Assembly: GCF_021556395.1 (NCBI RefSeq)
Contig: NZ_JAKGCS010000007.1
Location: forward strand, 1 to 64,000
Source of the DNA: Acuticoccus kalidii
Lineage (GTDB): Bacteria > Pseudomonadota > Alphaproteobacteria > Rhizobiales > Amorphaceae
Length of the DNA stretch: 64,000 bases
Direction of reading: 5' to 3'
Shown here: one piece after another, positions 28,591-37,040 of the stretch
Position numbering within the stretch: position 1 is the first letter of the stretch
How the letters are laid out: each line of letters starts with the position of its first letter
Notes under the pieces: generated by a model
The model's input: the letters and a program-made list of their open reading frames with translations, nothing else
What the model was told of the DNA's origin: nothing
The model's database searches: none
Program-made: the position numbers and the translations under genes

Positions 28591-29703
28591 TCAGGCGCGG
28601 CGGAGGGATTGCCTGCGCACGCGCGGATCGGATTCCAGAACGACGTTCGCCCCGTCCTCGATCTCGGCGAGGCGAAGGCAGTGCTCGGCGAGGCAGACCG
28701 CCGCCGCCGGGTCGTCGTCGCGGTGAAGCGTCGCCGCGCCCGCGGCGAACACGACGGGCGCATCCGGGTCGAGCCGCGCGGCGACGGCGCGCTCCACGGC
28801 CTCGGCGATGCGCGCTGTATGGCGCAGGGACTTGTCTGCGAGGCAGACGCCGATCGCGAAGGGGGCAAGGCGGTAGGTGACGCCGAGATCGTCGAGCGCC
28901 ATCGTGAGGGCCTTGTGGGTGCGGCGCAGAAGCGGCAGCGCGTGGGCGGGCTCGATGTTCGGGTTCGGCACCAGGCGGACCGAGACGAGGAGAAGGGTAT
29001 AGGGCGACCGCTTGAAGGCCGACCCCATCCACACCCGCCGCACGTCCCGCAACAACGCGGTCCGCTCCGAGAGGAAGCTCTGATCCTCGATATGCGGCGC
29101 CCGCGCCCGAGGTGCCGGCACGGGATAGGCGGCCGCCGCCTCGCCCGCATCGGCGCGCGTCGCATGGCGGCGCGCCTCGGCGCGGGCCATTGCGAGATCG
29201 GCGTCGCGGTCTGTGCTCTCGTCATGCCGCATCGGCGGATCGGCGGGGGGCATCCCGTTGCCGCCACCTGTTCCCGGACGTGCTGGGGCAAGGTCGGGGA
29301 AGATTTCCGGGTGAACATAGGCGATGCGCCGCGGTCCGGTCGCCGCGCGCCGCTCGCCTGCACCGAGGCGCGAGGCGGACGTGTCGCGATGGCCGAGCGA
29401 CCGTTGCGGGCTGTGCGCGATGCGCCGGGTTTCGAGCGGCACGGGCTCGGCCGTGACCGCCGCCGGCTGCGCGCCGGGATGCGGCATCGCCTTGATGACC
29501 CGCGGCGGCCGCTTCACCGGCGTTTCGCTCTCGTCCTCGAGGGCGAGGGCCAGGCGCTCGGCGATTTCCGCTTGCCGCTCGGGCGGCGGAAGGTGGGCGC
29601 GCCAGCGTTCGCTGGTGTGCTCGCTCGTGTCCTTGTTGCGGGGCGCAACGGATTGAGGGCGCGTGAGAGTGGAAAGCGTGTGAGCCACGGAACTGCCTCG
29701 CAT
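28591..29703 (-). CDS. Hypothetical protein with a degenerate GGDEF-like C-terminal domain
   Basis: The protein (370 residues) has a disordered, Pro/Arg/Ala-rich N-terminal half and a folded C-terminal half of about 160 residues. That half resembles a diguanylate cyclase fold: SPYTLLLVSVRLV, RRTHKALTMALDDLGVTYRLAPFAIGVCL and VVFAAGAATLHRDDDPAAAVCLAEHCLRLAEIEDGANVVL follow the order of strands and helices in GGDEF domains. The GG(D/E)EF signature itself is absent, so it should not make cyclic di-GMP. There is no membrane segment. I infer a sensor or scaffold of unknown role. It lies downstream of the helicase gene with a hairpin between. Confidence 0.55.
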   Translation of the reverse strand: MRGSSVAHTLSTLTRPQSVAPRNKDTSEHTSERWRAHLPPPERQAEIAERLALALEDESETPVKRPPRVIKAMPHPGAQPAAVTAEPVPLETRRIAHSPQRSLGHRDTSASRLGAGERRAATGPRRIAYVHPEIFPDLAPARPGTGGGNGMPPADPPMRHDESTDRDADLAMARAEARRHATRADAGEAAAAYPVPAPRARAPHIEDQSFLSERTALLRDVRRVWMGSAFKRSPYTLLLVSVRLVPNPNIEPAHALPLLRRTHKALTMALDDLGVTYRLAPFAIGVCLADKSLRHTARIAEAVERAVAARLDPDAPVVFAAGAATLHRDDDPAAAVCLAEHCLRLAEIEDGANVVLESDPRVRRQSLRRA

Positions 29704-29805
29704 TCGCCGCGTCTGTCGCGCGATCGTTCGCGAGAAGCATTAACCGGAATGGTTAACGAGATCCTAAAATCCGCTATCCGCTCGACGGTATGAACAGGCG
29801 AAGTG

Positions 29806-29837
29806 CGGTCTTCCCACGCATTTGCGCGGGAAGACCG
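29806..29837 (-). terminator. Hairpin downstream of the DEAD-box helicase
   Basis: A 10-bp perfect stem CGGTCTTCCC/GGGAAGACCG with a smaller inner stem lies 6 bases after the helicase stop. No U-tract follows, so termination may be partial. Confidence 0.5.
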
Positions 29838-29843
29838 TTATCG

Positions 29844-31361
29844 TCAATCGGCCGAAGCGGTGGACTTCATCGGACGGCGCGGCGTGATCGGCCGGCGCAG
29901 GAAGGCGGGGACGTAAGGCGTGTCCTCGAAGGCGACGCGCGGCTCGTCATCATGATCGCGCGAGCCGCGATTGCGACGGCCACCGCCGCCACGGCCTCCT
30001 TCATTGGCCGGCTTGGCGTCCTGCTTCGGACGGTGGCGCGGGGCCGGAACATCGGCGGGCGCGGCCTCTTCGGCCTTCGCCTCCTGTACGGGGCGCTCGT
30101 CCTTCGTGGGCCGCTCGTCTTTTGCGGGCCGTTCGTCCTTGGCGGGCTTGGCGTCCTTCGCCTCGGCGGCGCGTTCACCCCGGCTGCTCGACCGGCGCGG
30201 CTTCTTCGCTTCGGCGGGGGCGGCTGCTTCGGTCTCGGCGCCGGGCTCTTCGAGCCAGGTCACGTCACGCTTCAGCATCGCCTCGATCGCGGCGGTGAGC
30301 TTCTTGTCCTCGCTGGTCGCGATCGTGAACGCCTTGCCCGAGCGGCCGGCACGGCCGGTGCGGCCGATGCGGTGCACATAGTCTTCCGCATTGTGCGGCA
30401 CGTCGTAGTTGAAGACGTGACTCACCTTCGGAATGTCGAGGCCACGGGCCGCGACGTCGGAGGCGACGAGCAGGGTCAGCTTGTTGTTCTTGAAGGCGTC
30501 GAGCGTCGCCATCCGGGTGCGCTGGTCCATGTCGCCATGGAGCGCGCCGACGGAGAAGCCGTGCCGCTCGAGCGAGCGGAACAGCGTTCCGATATCGCGC
30601 TTGCGGTTGCAGAAGATGATGCCGTTGGTCAGCTCGTCCTCGCCCTTCAGGAGGTCGCGGAGCGTCGCCCGCTTGTCCTTCGGGGTGGAGCCGGAGCGGA
30701 CGAAGCGTTGCAGCACCGTCTCTGCGGCGGAGGAGGGCGGGGAGACCTCGACCCGCACGGGATTGTGCAGGAAGCGGTCGACCAGCGACTGGATCTCCTT
30801 CGGCATCGTGGCGGAGAAGAACAAGGTCTGCCGGGTGATCGGCAGGAGCTTGCAGATCCGCTCGATGTCGGGAATGAAGCCCATGTCCAGCATCCGGTCC
30901 GCCTCGTCGATGACCAGGATCTCGATCTGCTGGAGGAGGAGCTTGCCGCGCTCGAGATGATCGAGAAGGCGGCCGGGCGTCGCGATCACCACGTCGGCGC
31001 CGCGATCGACCTTGCGGCTCTGCTCCTCGAAGGAGACGCCGCCGATGAGGAGGGCGACGGTCAGCTTGTGGTTGACGCCGTATTTCTCGAAGCTTTCCGC
31101 GACCTGGGCGGCGAGCTCGCGCGTCGGCTCCAGAATGAGCGTGCGCGGCATCCGCGCCCTGGCGCGTCCCCGTTCGAGGAGGGAGAGCATGGGCAGGACG
31201 AACGAGGCCGTCTTCCCCGTTCCTGTTTGTGCAAGCCCCAGCACATCGCGCTTAGCCAGCGCGTGCGGGATCGCCGCCGCCTGAATGGGCGTTGGCTGCG
31301 TGTATCCCGCAGCCTCTACGGCGGACAGCACTTTCGTGCTGAGGCCGAGTTCGTTGAACAT
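29844..31361 (-). CDS. DEAD-box ATP-dependent RNA helicase, RhlE-like
   Basis: This 505-residue RNA helicase unwinds structured RNA, typically in ribosome assembly, mRNA decay or cold adaptation. Motifs in order: Q motif GYTQPTPIQ (19-27), AQTGTGKT (44-51), PTRELAAQV, VIDEADRMLD, FSAT, and HRIGRTGRAG. Residues after about 375 are a low-complexity tail rich in Lys, Glu, Ala and Pro, ending in Arg/Gly-rich sequence; this is likely an RNA-binding or protein-binding extension. It has its own leader of about 200 bases with a perfect TTGACA. Confidence 0.93.
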   Translation of the reverse strand: MFNELGLSTKVLSAVEAAGYTQPTPIQAAAIPHALAKRDVLGLAQTGTGKTASFVLPMLSLLERGRARARMPRTLILEPTRELAAQVAESFEKYGVNHKLTVALLIGGVSFEEQSRKVDRGADVVIATPGRLLDHLERGKLLLQQIEILVIDEADRMLDMGFIPDIERICKLLPITRQTLFFSATMPKEIQSLVDRFLHNPVRVEVSPPSSAAETVLQRFVRSGSTPKDKRATLRDLLKGEDELTNGIIFCNRKRDIGTLFRSLERHGFSVGALHGDMDQRTRMATLDAFKNNKLTLLVASDVAARGLDIPKVSHVFNYDVPHNAEDYVHRIGRTGRAGRSGKAFTIATSEDKKLTAAIEAMLKRDVTWLEEPGAETEAAAPAEAKKPRRSSSRGERAAEAKDAKPAKDERPAKDERPTKDERPVQEAKAEEAAPADVPAPRHRPKQDAKPANEGGRGGGGRRNRGSRDHDDEPRVAFEDTPYVPAFLRRPITPRRPMKSTASAD

Positions 31362-31462
31362 CGGATCCGAAATGGCGAAGGTGTCTCTTGGTTGGCATAA
31401 CGGTACGCCACGGCGGAACCATTATGCGAATGCCGTTTGGCTCCATCGAGCCATCACCAGTC

Positions 31463-31490
31463 TAGCTATAGGGGAAAATCCCGTTGTCAA
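31463..31490 (-). promoter_or_regulatory. Candidate promoter of the helicase gene
   Basis: On the minus strand a perfect TTGACA (31490-31485) is followed by a region with TATAGCTAGACT, giving a weak -10. A GGGA-AAA-TCCC inverted repeat lies between them and could be an operator. Transcription from here would leave a leader of about 100 bases. Confidence 0.35.
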
Positions 31491-31549
31491 TGTGTGTCCC
31501 TGGTCAAATGTGCCACCGCCCGGCGCATTATCTGGCAGTGTTGCCAAAG

Positions 31550-31555
31550 TATAAT
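31550..31555 (+). promoter_or_regulatory. -10 hexamer upstream of the gamma-glutamyltransferase gene
   Basis: A perfect TATAAT lies 18 bases before the ATG at 31573, rare in this GC-rich DNA. No good -35 hexamer is seen 16-18 bases upstream, and the leader would be very short. Confidence 0.3.
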
Positions 31556-31572
31556 AGTGGAGCGCACCTCGG

Positions 31573-33159
31573 ATGAATTTCGACGAGCGCACGCGCTACC
31601 CCTCCGCCCGGTCCACGAATTTCGGTCGCAACGCCGTCGCCGCCTCCGAACCGCTGGCCGCGTCCTCCGGTCTCGAGATGCTGCGAAAGGGCGGAAACGC
31701 TGTCGATGCAGCCATCGCGACGGCCGCGTGCCTGACCGTCACCGAACCGACGAGCAACGGCATCGGCTCCGATGCATTCGCGCTGATTTGGGACGGAACG
31801 AAGGTTCAGGGGCTGAATGCGAGCGGCCGCGCGCCCGCCGCATGGACGCCGGAGCGCTTCAAGGGCATGACAGACATGCCGCCGCGCGGATGGGACACGG
31901 TGACGATCCCCGGCGCGGTGTCCGCTTGGCGTGCGCTGTCCGACCGCTATGGCAAGCTCCCCTTCGCAGACCTTCTCGCCCCGGCGATTCGCTATGCCCG
32001 CGAGGGTTATGGCGTCGGCCCGGTAACGTCCGCCTCCTGGGCGCGTCAGGCGCCGGTTCTCGCCGAGCGGCCGGGATCGGCTTCGGTGTTCCTGCCGAAC
32101 GGTCGCCCGCCGAAGACCGGTGAGGTCTTCAAGTTCACCAGCGCGGCCGAGGGCCTCACGCTGATCGCCGAGACCAAGGGTGACGCGTTCTATACCGGCG
32201 CCATCGCCGAAGAGATCGTGCGGGCGTCCCAGGCCGATGGCGGCGCGCACACGATGGAAGACTTCGCCGCCCACAAAGTCGACTGGGTCACGCCGATCTC
32301 GACCTCCGCCCACGGCGTCGAAATCCACCAGATCCCGCCGAACGGGCAGGGCATCGCCGCCCTCATCGCGCTCGGCCTGATGGACCGTCTCGATCTCGGC
32401 GACGATCCGGACAGCGTGCGCTCGATCCATTTGCAGATCGAGGCGGTGAAGTTCGCGCTCGCCGACCTCTATGCCCATGTCGGCGACCTCGACCATATGC
32501 GCGTGACGCCGGCCGAGCTTCTCGATCCGGCCTATCTCGACGAGCGGGCGAAGCTGATCTCGGCCGACAAGGTGCAGGCGCCGGAAACCGGCAAGCCGCT
32601 CTCCGGCGGAACGGTGTTCCTCACGACTGCGGACGAGAGCGGGATGATGGTCTCGTTCATCCAGTCGAATTATGAGGGGTTCGGCTCCGGCTGCGTCGTT
32701 CCGAAATACGGGATCAGCCTGCAAAATCGCGGCATGGCCTTCTCGCTCGATCCGGCGAGCCCCAACGTCGTCGCGCCGGGCAAGCGGCCGTTCCACACGA
32801 TCATTCCGGGCTTCGTCACCAAGGGGGGCGAGGCGCTGATGGCGTTCGGCGTGATGGGCGGGCCGATCCAGGCGCAGGCCCATGCCCAGGTCGTCACCCG
32901 CATGGCCCGCTTCGGCCAGGGCGTGCAGACGGCGATCGACGCGCCGCGCTTCCGCGTTCTGGACGGGGTGAGCATCGCGGTGGAGCCGCATTTCCCGCAA
33001 GCGACGCTCGACGGATTGCGCGCCCTTGGCCATCACCTCGAAATGGATGCGCCGGGCGTCGCTTTCGGCTTCGGCGGCGCGCAGGCGATCATGCGCTGGG
33101 GCGAGGTCTATGCCGCCGGCTCCGATCCGCGCAAAGACGGGCACGCCGTCGTCTTCTGA
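31573..33159 (+). CDS. Gamma-glutamyltransferase family enzyme
   Basis: This 528-residue Ntn-hydrolase-fold protein resembles gamma-glutamyltranspeptidase, which cleaves gamma-glutamyl bonds as in glutathione. GGNAVDAAIATAACLTVTEPTSNGIG is the family opening. The self-cleavage site and nucleophile threonine lie in SGGTVFLTTAD, where the usual TTH(Y/F) sequence is altered to TVF. The carboxylate-binding region reads SNYEGFGSG. There is no signal peptide, unlike classical periplasmic GGT, so a cytoplasmic acylase or ggt-like hydrolase is possible. It is convergent with the subtilase gene. Confidence 0.85.
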   Translation: MNFDERTRYPSARSTNFGRNAVAASEPLAASSGLEMLRKGGNAVDAAIATAACLTVTEPTSNGIGSDAFALIWDGTKVQGLNASGRAPAAWTPERFKGMTDMPPRGWDTVTIPGAVSAWRALSDRYGKLPFADLLAPAIRYAREGYGVGPVTSASWARQAPVLAERPGSASVFLPNGRPPKTGEVFKFTSAAEGLTLIAETKGDAFYTGAIAEEIVRASQADGGAHTMEDFAAHKVDWVTPISTSAHGVEIHQIPPNGQGIAALIALGLMDRLDLGDDPDSVRSIHLQIEAVKFALADLYAHVGDLDHMRVTPAELLDPAYLDERAKLISADKVQAPETGKPLSGGTVFLTTADESGMMVSFIQSNYEGFGSGCVVPKYGISLQNRGMAFSLDPASPNVVAPGKRPFHTIIPGFVTKGGEALMAFGVMGGPIQAQAHAQVVTRMARFGQGVQTAIDAPRFRVLDGVSIAVEPHFPQATLDGLRALGHHLEMDAPGVAFGFGGAQAIMRWGEVYAAGSDPRKDGHAVVF

Positions 33160-33165
33160 AACCTG

Positions 33166-33283
33166 GCCGGGCGGTGCGCCGCCCGGCTCCTTTCCCACTG
33201 GGCGGCACGCCGCCCGGCGCCAGATCTGAGGGCGGCACGCCGCCCGGCGCCAGGTCTCAGGGGCGGCACGCCGCCCGGCGCCA
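33166..33283. repeat. Tandem array of four GC-rich hairpins
   Basis: Three near-identical units of 23 bases begin at 33200, 33230 and 33261. Each folds as GGGCGG-CACG-CCGCCC and continues GGCGCCA. A fourth, variant hairpin with 9-bp arms and a TGCG loop is at 33166-33187. The period is about 30 bases. The array fills the whole gap between two converging genes, from 7 bases after one stop to 4 bases from the other. It may act as a shared transcription stop or mRNA 3-prime-end shield. Confidence 0.85.
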
Positions 33284-33286
33284 AAC

Positions 33287-35296
33287 CTATTGAGCGGTCG
33301 CCGTGGTGATCGGCTTTGCCGGGCAGAGGCCCGCCGCATTGATGAGACCCCACCCATAGACCGGATCGCGTCCCGGATCGCCGAGATCGGTGCTCGCCGC
33401 GCGCAGGGCCTCGATGGCGGCGCCGCGCGTCTCTTCCGTCTCGAGCGCGAGCGCGAGGGCGGCGCTGACGAACGGTGCGGCGAAGGAGGTGCCGGTCTTC
33501 GGCTTCGCGCCGCGGACGGAGGCGGCCGTCCAGATGCCGACTCCGGGGGCGGAGAAGTCCACATGATCGCCACGCACCGAACGGCGATAGACGCGCCCGT
33601 TCTCGTCCACCGCCGTCACCGCGACGACGCTCTCATAGGCCGCCGGATAACGCGGCGGGGCGGAGGGGCCGTCATTGCCGACCGCCGCAACGGCAACGAT
33701 CCCCGCCGCGTCGACCGCCGCGACGGCCTTTTTCAGAAGAGCGTTGTCCGGTCCGGCGAGGCTGAGATTGAGGACGTCGGGATCGGCGCCGACAATGAGG
33801 TCGATCGCGCTGATGAGACGGTAGGCGTCGGAGTGGGTGCGCCCATAAGTGTCCTCCTCGAAGGCGTCGATGGCGACGAGCTTCGCGCGCGGCAACAGCC
33901 CCTTTACCCGCTCGTCGCCCGAGCCGACGAGGATCGCCGCGACCGCCGTCCCGTGGCTGCGCTTCGACACCTGCGGCTTGGCACCCGGTAATGTGAGGAG
34001 GGTGACGTCCGCGCCGGCGAGCGTTTCGTGCTCCGGGTTGATCCCGGTGTCGACGATGCCGAGCGTCAACCCGCTGCCGCATTCGGCGGACGGATCGGCC
34101 GCGACGGGCCACGCGACGAGAGAGATCGCCGCGCAGCCGACCCCCTCGCACGGCGCCTCTTCGCTGGGCGTATAGATCGCGTTGACGTCGATCAGCGCGT
34201 CCGGCGAGACCGCGAGGATGGCGTTTCGCGCATCCTCCAGCGCGACTCCGCTCGGGACGGATAGCCTGATGATATCGCCGTTCAGAAGCGCGATCGGTGT
34301 GCGTTCGATGACGCCATAACCCGTGCCGGCGAGCGTGCCGACCGCCGCGTCGTCGAGGCCGACGGCGATGATCTCCGCCTCCCGCGCCTCGGGCAGTGGC
34401 GGGATCGCCGGGGCGGATGGCTGAGCCGATCGTTCCGGCCGGGAGCTGCGCTGCGCGCTCCGCTGACGGGTGGGGGCGGGGCGGGTCTCGCGGGTCTGAC
34501 GCGCGCGGGTGGGCGGCGCCGGCTCGCGGGTTTCGGTCACCGTGGGGCGGCTCGGAAAGACGATGATGCGGTCGTTTCGCCCGCCGCCGACATAGCCGCC
34601 GCCAAAGCCCCCGCCGGAGCCGGCGCTGTTGTCGCTCCGGCCCGGGCCATCGGTGCCCTCGTTGCCGCCAGTGTTACCTCCGGTGTTGCCGCCAACGCCG
34701 CCGCCAGTGTTGCCGCCACCGCCGGTGTCGTTGTCGGATCCCGTGCCGCCGTCATTGTCGGAGCCGCCATCGCCGTCACCATGGGAGCCGCCGTCGCCGC
34801 GGCCATCATCGCCACCACCGCGATCGTCGCCCTTGCCGGCGCCGTCATCACCGTTGCCGCCGTCACCGTCATGGCCGCCGTGGCCCGTGTGATTACCATT
34901 GGTTCCATGGCCGCTATGACCGAGTTGAGCACCGACGCCGATCTGACCGCCGAGGCCGCCTTGACCGCCCACGGCGCCCTGACCGTCGGCGTTACCCTGC
35001 GCGCCGACGCCGGCTTGCCCGCTGACGCCGCCCTGCGCGCCTGCGTTTCCCTGCGCGCCTGCGTTCCCTTGCGCACCGGCATTCCCTTGTGAGCCGGAGT
35101 TCCCCTGTGAGCCGGAGTTCCCCTGTGAGCCGGAGTTCCCTTGTGAGCCGGCGCTGCCTTGACTGCCCTCGCCGCCGCGACCTCCACCGAAGGCGTTCGC
35201 GTCCGTGACGAAGGGCGGGGCGAAGGCGAGAGCCATCCATCCCACCGTAAGCAGCGCGGGCAGTGCACCGCGTCGCGTCCAACCGAATTGCCTCAT
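33287..35296 (-). CDS. Secreted S8 (subtilisin-like) peptidase with collagen-like N-terminal region
   Basis: The protein (669 residues) begins with a signal peptide ending near TDANA. Residues 37-130 are a collagen-like Gly-X-Y run made of GSQGNS and GAQGNA units. Residues 130-230 are rich in Gly, Asp, His and Asn, followed by a Pro/Arg-rich linker and a peptidase S8 domain from about 430. The triad is visible as GIVDTGIN (Asp), RSHGTAVA (His) and GTSFAAP (Ser). The start at 35296 gives the signal peptide. It diverges from the ECF sigma gene, so the pair probably controls it. A processed, surface-displayed or adhesive protease is inferred. Confidence 0.88.
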   Translation of the reverse strand: MRQFGWTRRGALPALLTVGWMALAFAPPFVTDANAFGGGRGGEGSQGSAGSQGNSGSQGNSGSQGNSGSQGNAGAQGNAGAQGNAGAQGGVSGQAGVGAQGNADGQGAVGGQGGLGGQIGVGAQLGHSGHGTNGNHTGHGGHDGDGGNGDDGAGKGDDRGGGDDGRGDGGSHGDGDGGSDNDGGTGSDNDTGGGGNTGGGVGGNTGGNTGGNEGTDGPGRSDNSAGSGGGFGGGYVGGGRNDRIIVFPSRPTVTETREPAPPTRARQTRETRPAPTRQRSAQRSSRPERSAQPSAPAIPPLPEAREAEIIAVGLDDAAVGTLAGTGYGVIERTPIALLNGDIIRLSVPSGVALEDARNAILAVSPDALIDVNAIYTPSEEAPCEGVGCAAISLVAWPVAADPSAECGSGLTLGIVDTGINPEHETLAGADVTLLTLPGAKPQVSKRSHGTAVAAILVGSGDERVKGLLPRAKLVAIDAFEEDTYGRTHSDAYRLISAIDLIVGADPDVLNLSLAGPDNALLKKAVAAVDAAGIVAVAAVGNDGPSAPPRYPAAYESVVAVTAVDENGRVYRRSVRGDHVDFSAPGVGIWTAASVRGAKPKTGTSFAAPFVSAALALALETEETRGAAIEALRAASTDLGDPGRDPVYGWGLINAAGLCPAKPITTATAQ

Positions 35297-35413
35297 GACG
35301 CGTTTCCCCCGGCTCGGGCTTCTGTGAAGAAAAATCCAGCCTTCAACGTTGGGCCCTTCCGTATATTCCAATAAGACTGCATTCAGTCGGATCCAGATCA
35401 CCGCGGAGGCCCT

Positions 35414-35962
35414 GTGACCATCGATCGCGAGCGAATGGGTCCGATGTTGATCGCATCGCTTCCGACCTTGCGACGCTTTGCGTTGTCGCTCGCGCGACAG
35501 TCGGATATCGCCGACGATCTCGTCCAGGCCGCATGCGAACGGGCACTCCTCAACGCTTCGAGCTTCGAGCATGGAACGCGGTTCGAAGCATGGATGTTTC
35601 GCATCGTACGCAATCTGTGGATCGATCGCATCCGCCGATCGAAGACGCAGAGCGCCGTGCCGGTCGAGGACGGGCAGAACGTGGTGGGCGAGGACGGCGA
35701 GGCGCTGGCGATCGCGCGGCTCGAATTGTCCGATACCGCCGCCGCCATCTTGGAGCTTCCCGAGGAGCAGCGGGAAGTGGTGATGCTCGTGTGCGTCGAG
35801 GATCTCTCTTATGCGGAGGCCGCGTCCGTGATCGGCGCGCCGATCGGCACGGTGATGAGCCGCCTCGCGCGGGCGCGCACCCGGCTTGCAGCCCTTCTGC
35901 GGGACAGCGGAATAAACGCCACGCCGAGGCGTTCAGCGTCCAAAGGGAAACGCAAAGCATGA
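35414..35962 (+). CDS. ECF-family RNA polymerase sigma factor
   Basis: This 182-residue extracytoplasmic-function sigma factor has sigma region 2 (LRRFALSLARQSDIADDLVQAACERAL, FRIVRNLWIDRIRR) and region 4 (ILELPEEQREVVMLVCVEDLSYAEAASVIGAPIGTVMSRLARAR). The start is GTG at 35414. Its stop overlaps the anti-sigma gene in an ATGA arrangement. It should redirect RNA polymerase under envelope stress, likely including its own promoter and the divergent protease gene. Confidence 0.94.
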   Translation: MTIDRERMGPMLIASLPTLRRFALSLARQSDIADDLVQAACERALLNASSFEHGTRFEAWMFRIVRNLWIDRIRRSKTQSAVPVEDGQNVVGEDGEALAIARLELSDTAAAILELPEEQREVVMLVCVEDLSYAEAASVIGAPIGTVMSRLARARTRLAALLRDSGINATPRRSASKGKRKA

Positions 35963-36750
35963 CTGTCGCGAACGACACGCCGGACGAACTGCTGATGGCT
36001 TACGCCGACGGCGAAGCGTCGGTGGACGAGGCGGCGCGTGTCGAGGCCGCGGTCGAGCGGGACGCGGCCCTCGCCGACCGTCTCGCGATGTTCATGGAGA
36101 CACGCGGCCTTGCCGATGCGTTCCCCTTGGGGCCGGTCCCGGCGGATCTGAGGACGAACGTCGAGGCGATGATCGCGGGCGGGGCGGGACAGTCGCCGGA
36201 CGGCGCCGGGCCCGCAGACCGCGCGGCGCCGGCGGAAAATGTCGTGCCGCTGCGTCCGCAGGCCGGGCGGCCGAAGATGCCGCACTGGGCGATGGCCGTG
36301 GCGGCGTCGGTCCTCGGGCTCGCGATCGGTATCGGCGCGTTCTTCGCCACCGGCGAGATGGCCGGACGGGAGAGCGCCGACGCGACGACACCCGCGACAT
36401 CGGGCGTTGCACGGCTCGCCGCGCTCCCCCTGGCGCAGGCGATGGCAATTCCCTCCGGCGATGAGCAAGAGATCGCCGGACAGCGCGTGCGGACGATCTC
36501 CACCTTTCGGAACGGCGCGGGGGCACTCTGCCGCGAGTTCGAGGCGGCGGCGGCCGATCTCGTGACCGGCGTCGCTTGCCACGCGAACGGGGCATGGTCG
36601 GTCGATTTCGCGCTCGCCGAACCCCTCCCGAGCGATGACTATGTTCCGGCCTCGGGGACCGAGCTTCTCGACGCCTATCTCGCGACGATCGAGGCCGGTC
36701 CGCCGCTCGATCCGTCGGAAGAGGGCGAGGCGCTCGGCAAAGCCGACTGA
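35959..36750 (+). CDS. Membrane anti-sigma factor
   Basis: This 263-residue protein has a cytoplasmic N-terminal anti-sigma domain (DELLMAYADGEASVDEAARVEAAVERD), one membrane helix at about 110-131 (AMAVAASVLGLAIGIGAFFA), and a periplasmic domain with two cysteines (ALCREF, VACHANG). No zinc-binding HxxxCxxC motif is present. It is translationally coupled to the ECF sigma factor and should hold it inactive until a periplasmic signal arrives. Confidence 0.88.
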   Translation: MTVANDTPDELLMAYADGEASVDEAARVEAAVERDAALADRLAMFMETRGLADAFPLGPVPADLRTNVEAMIAGGAGQSPDGAGPADRAAPAENVVPLRPQAGRPKMPHWAMAVAASVLGLAIGIGAFFATGEMAGRESADATTPATSGVARLAALPLAQAMAIPSGDEQEIAGQRVRTISTFRNGAGALCREFEAAAADLVTGVACHANGAWSVDFALAEPLPSDDYVPASGTELLDAYLATIEAGPPLDPSEEGEALGKAD

Positions 36751-37040
36751 TCCGGCGGGCCGGCGAAGCGCGCCCGGAAAGCGTTCGAGAGGATCGCCGG
36801 TCGGACGGTTCCGGTTTGGTGCCGGCGCGAAGAATTTTCTACCGATAATTGAGCTGGTTTCGGAAGATTTGAGCGGCGATTGGTTGTGATCCGGCTTGTG
36901 CCGGTTGAAACCCGGCCCCATAACGGCGTCGTGATGGGACAAGGTCCGACGCGGCGTATCCGTTTGCCTCAAACGCTGCGTCGAGGAGGGAGTGGCACCC
37001 GTCTCGGTAATGAGCCGGCGGGCGATGGCGAGAGGCGCGG

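Noticed and set aside
33166-33283. CRISPR array
   Set aside because: Units are self-complementary hairpins with only about 7-8 bases between them, not repeats with unique spacers, and no cas gene is present.
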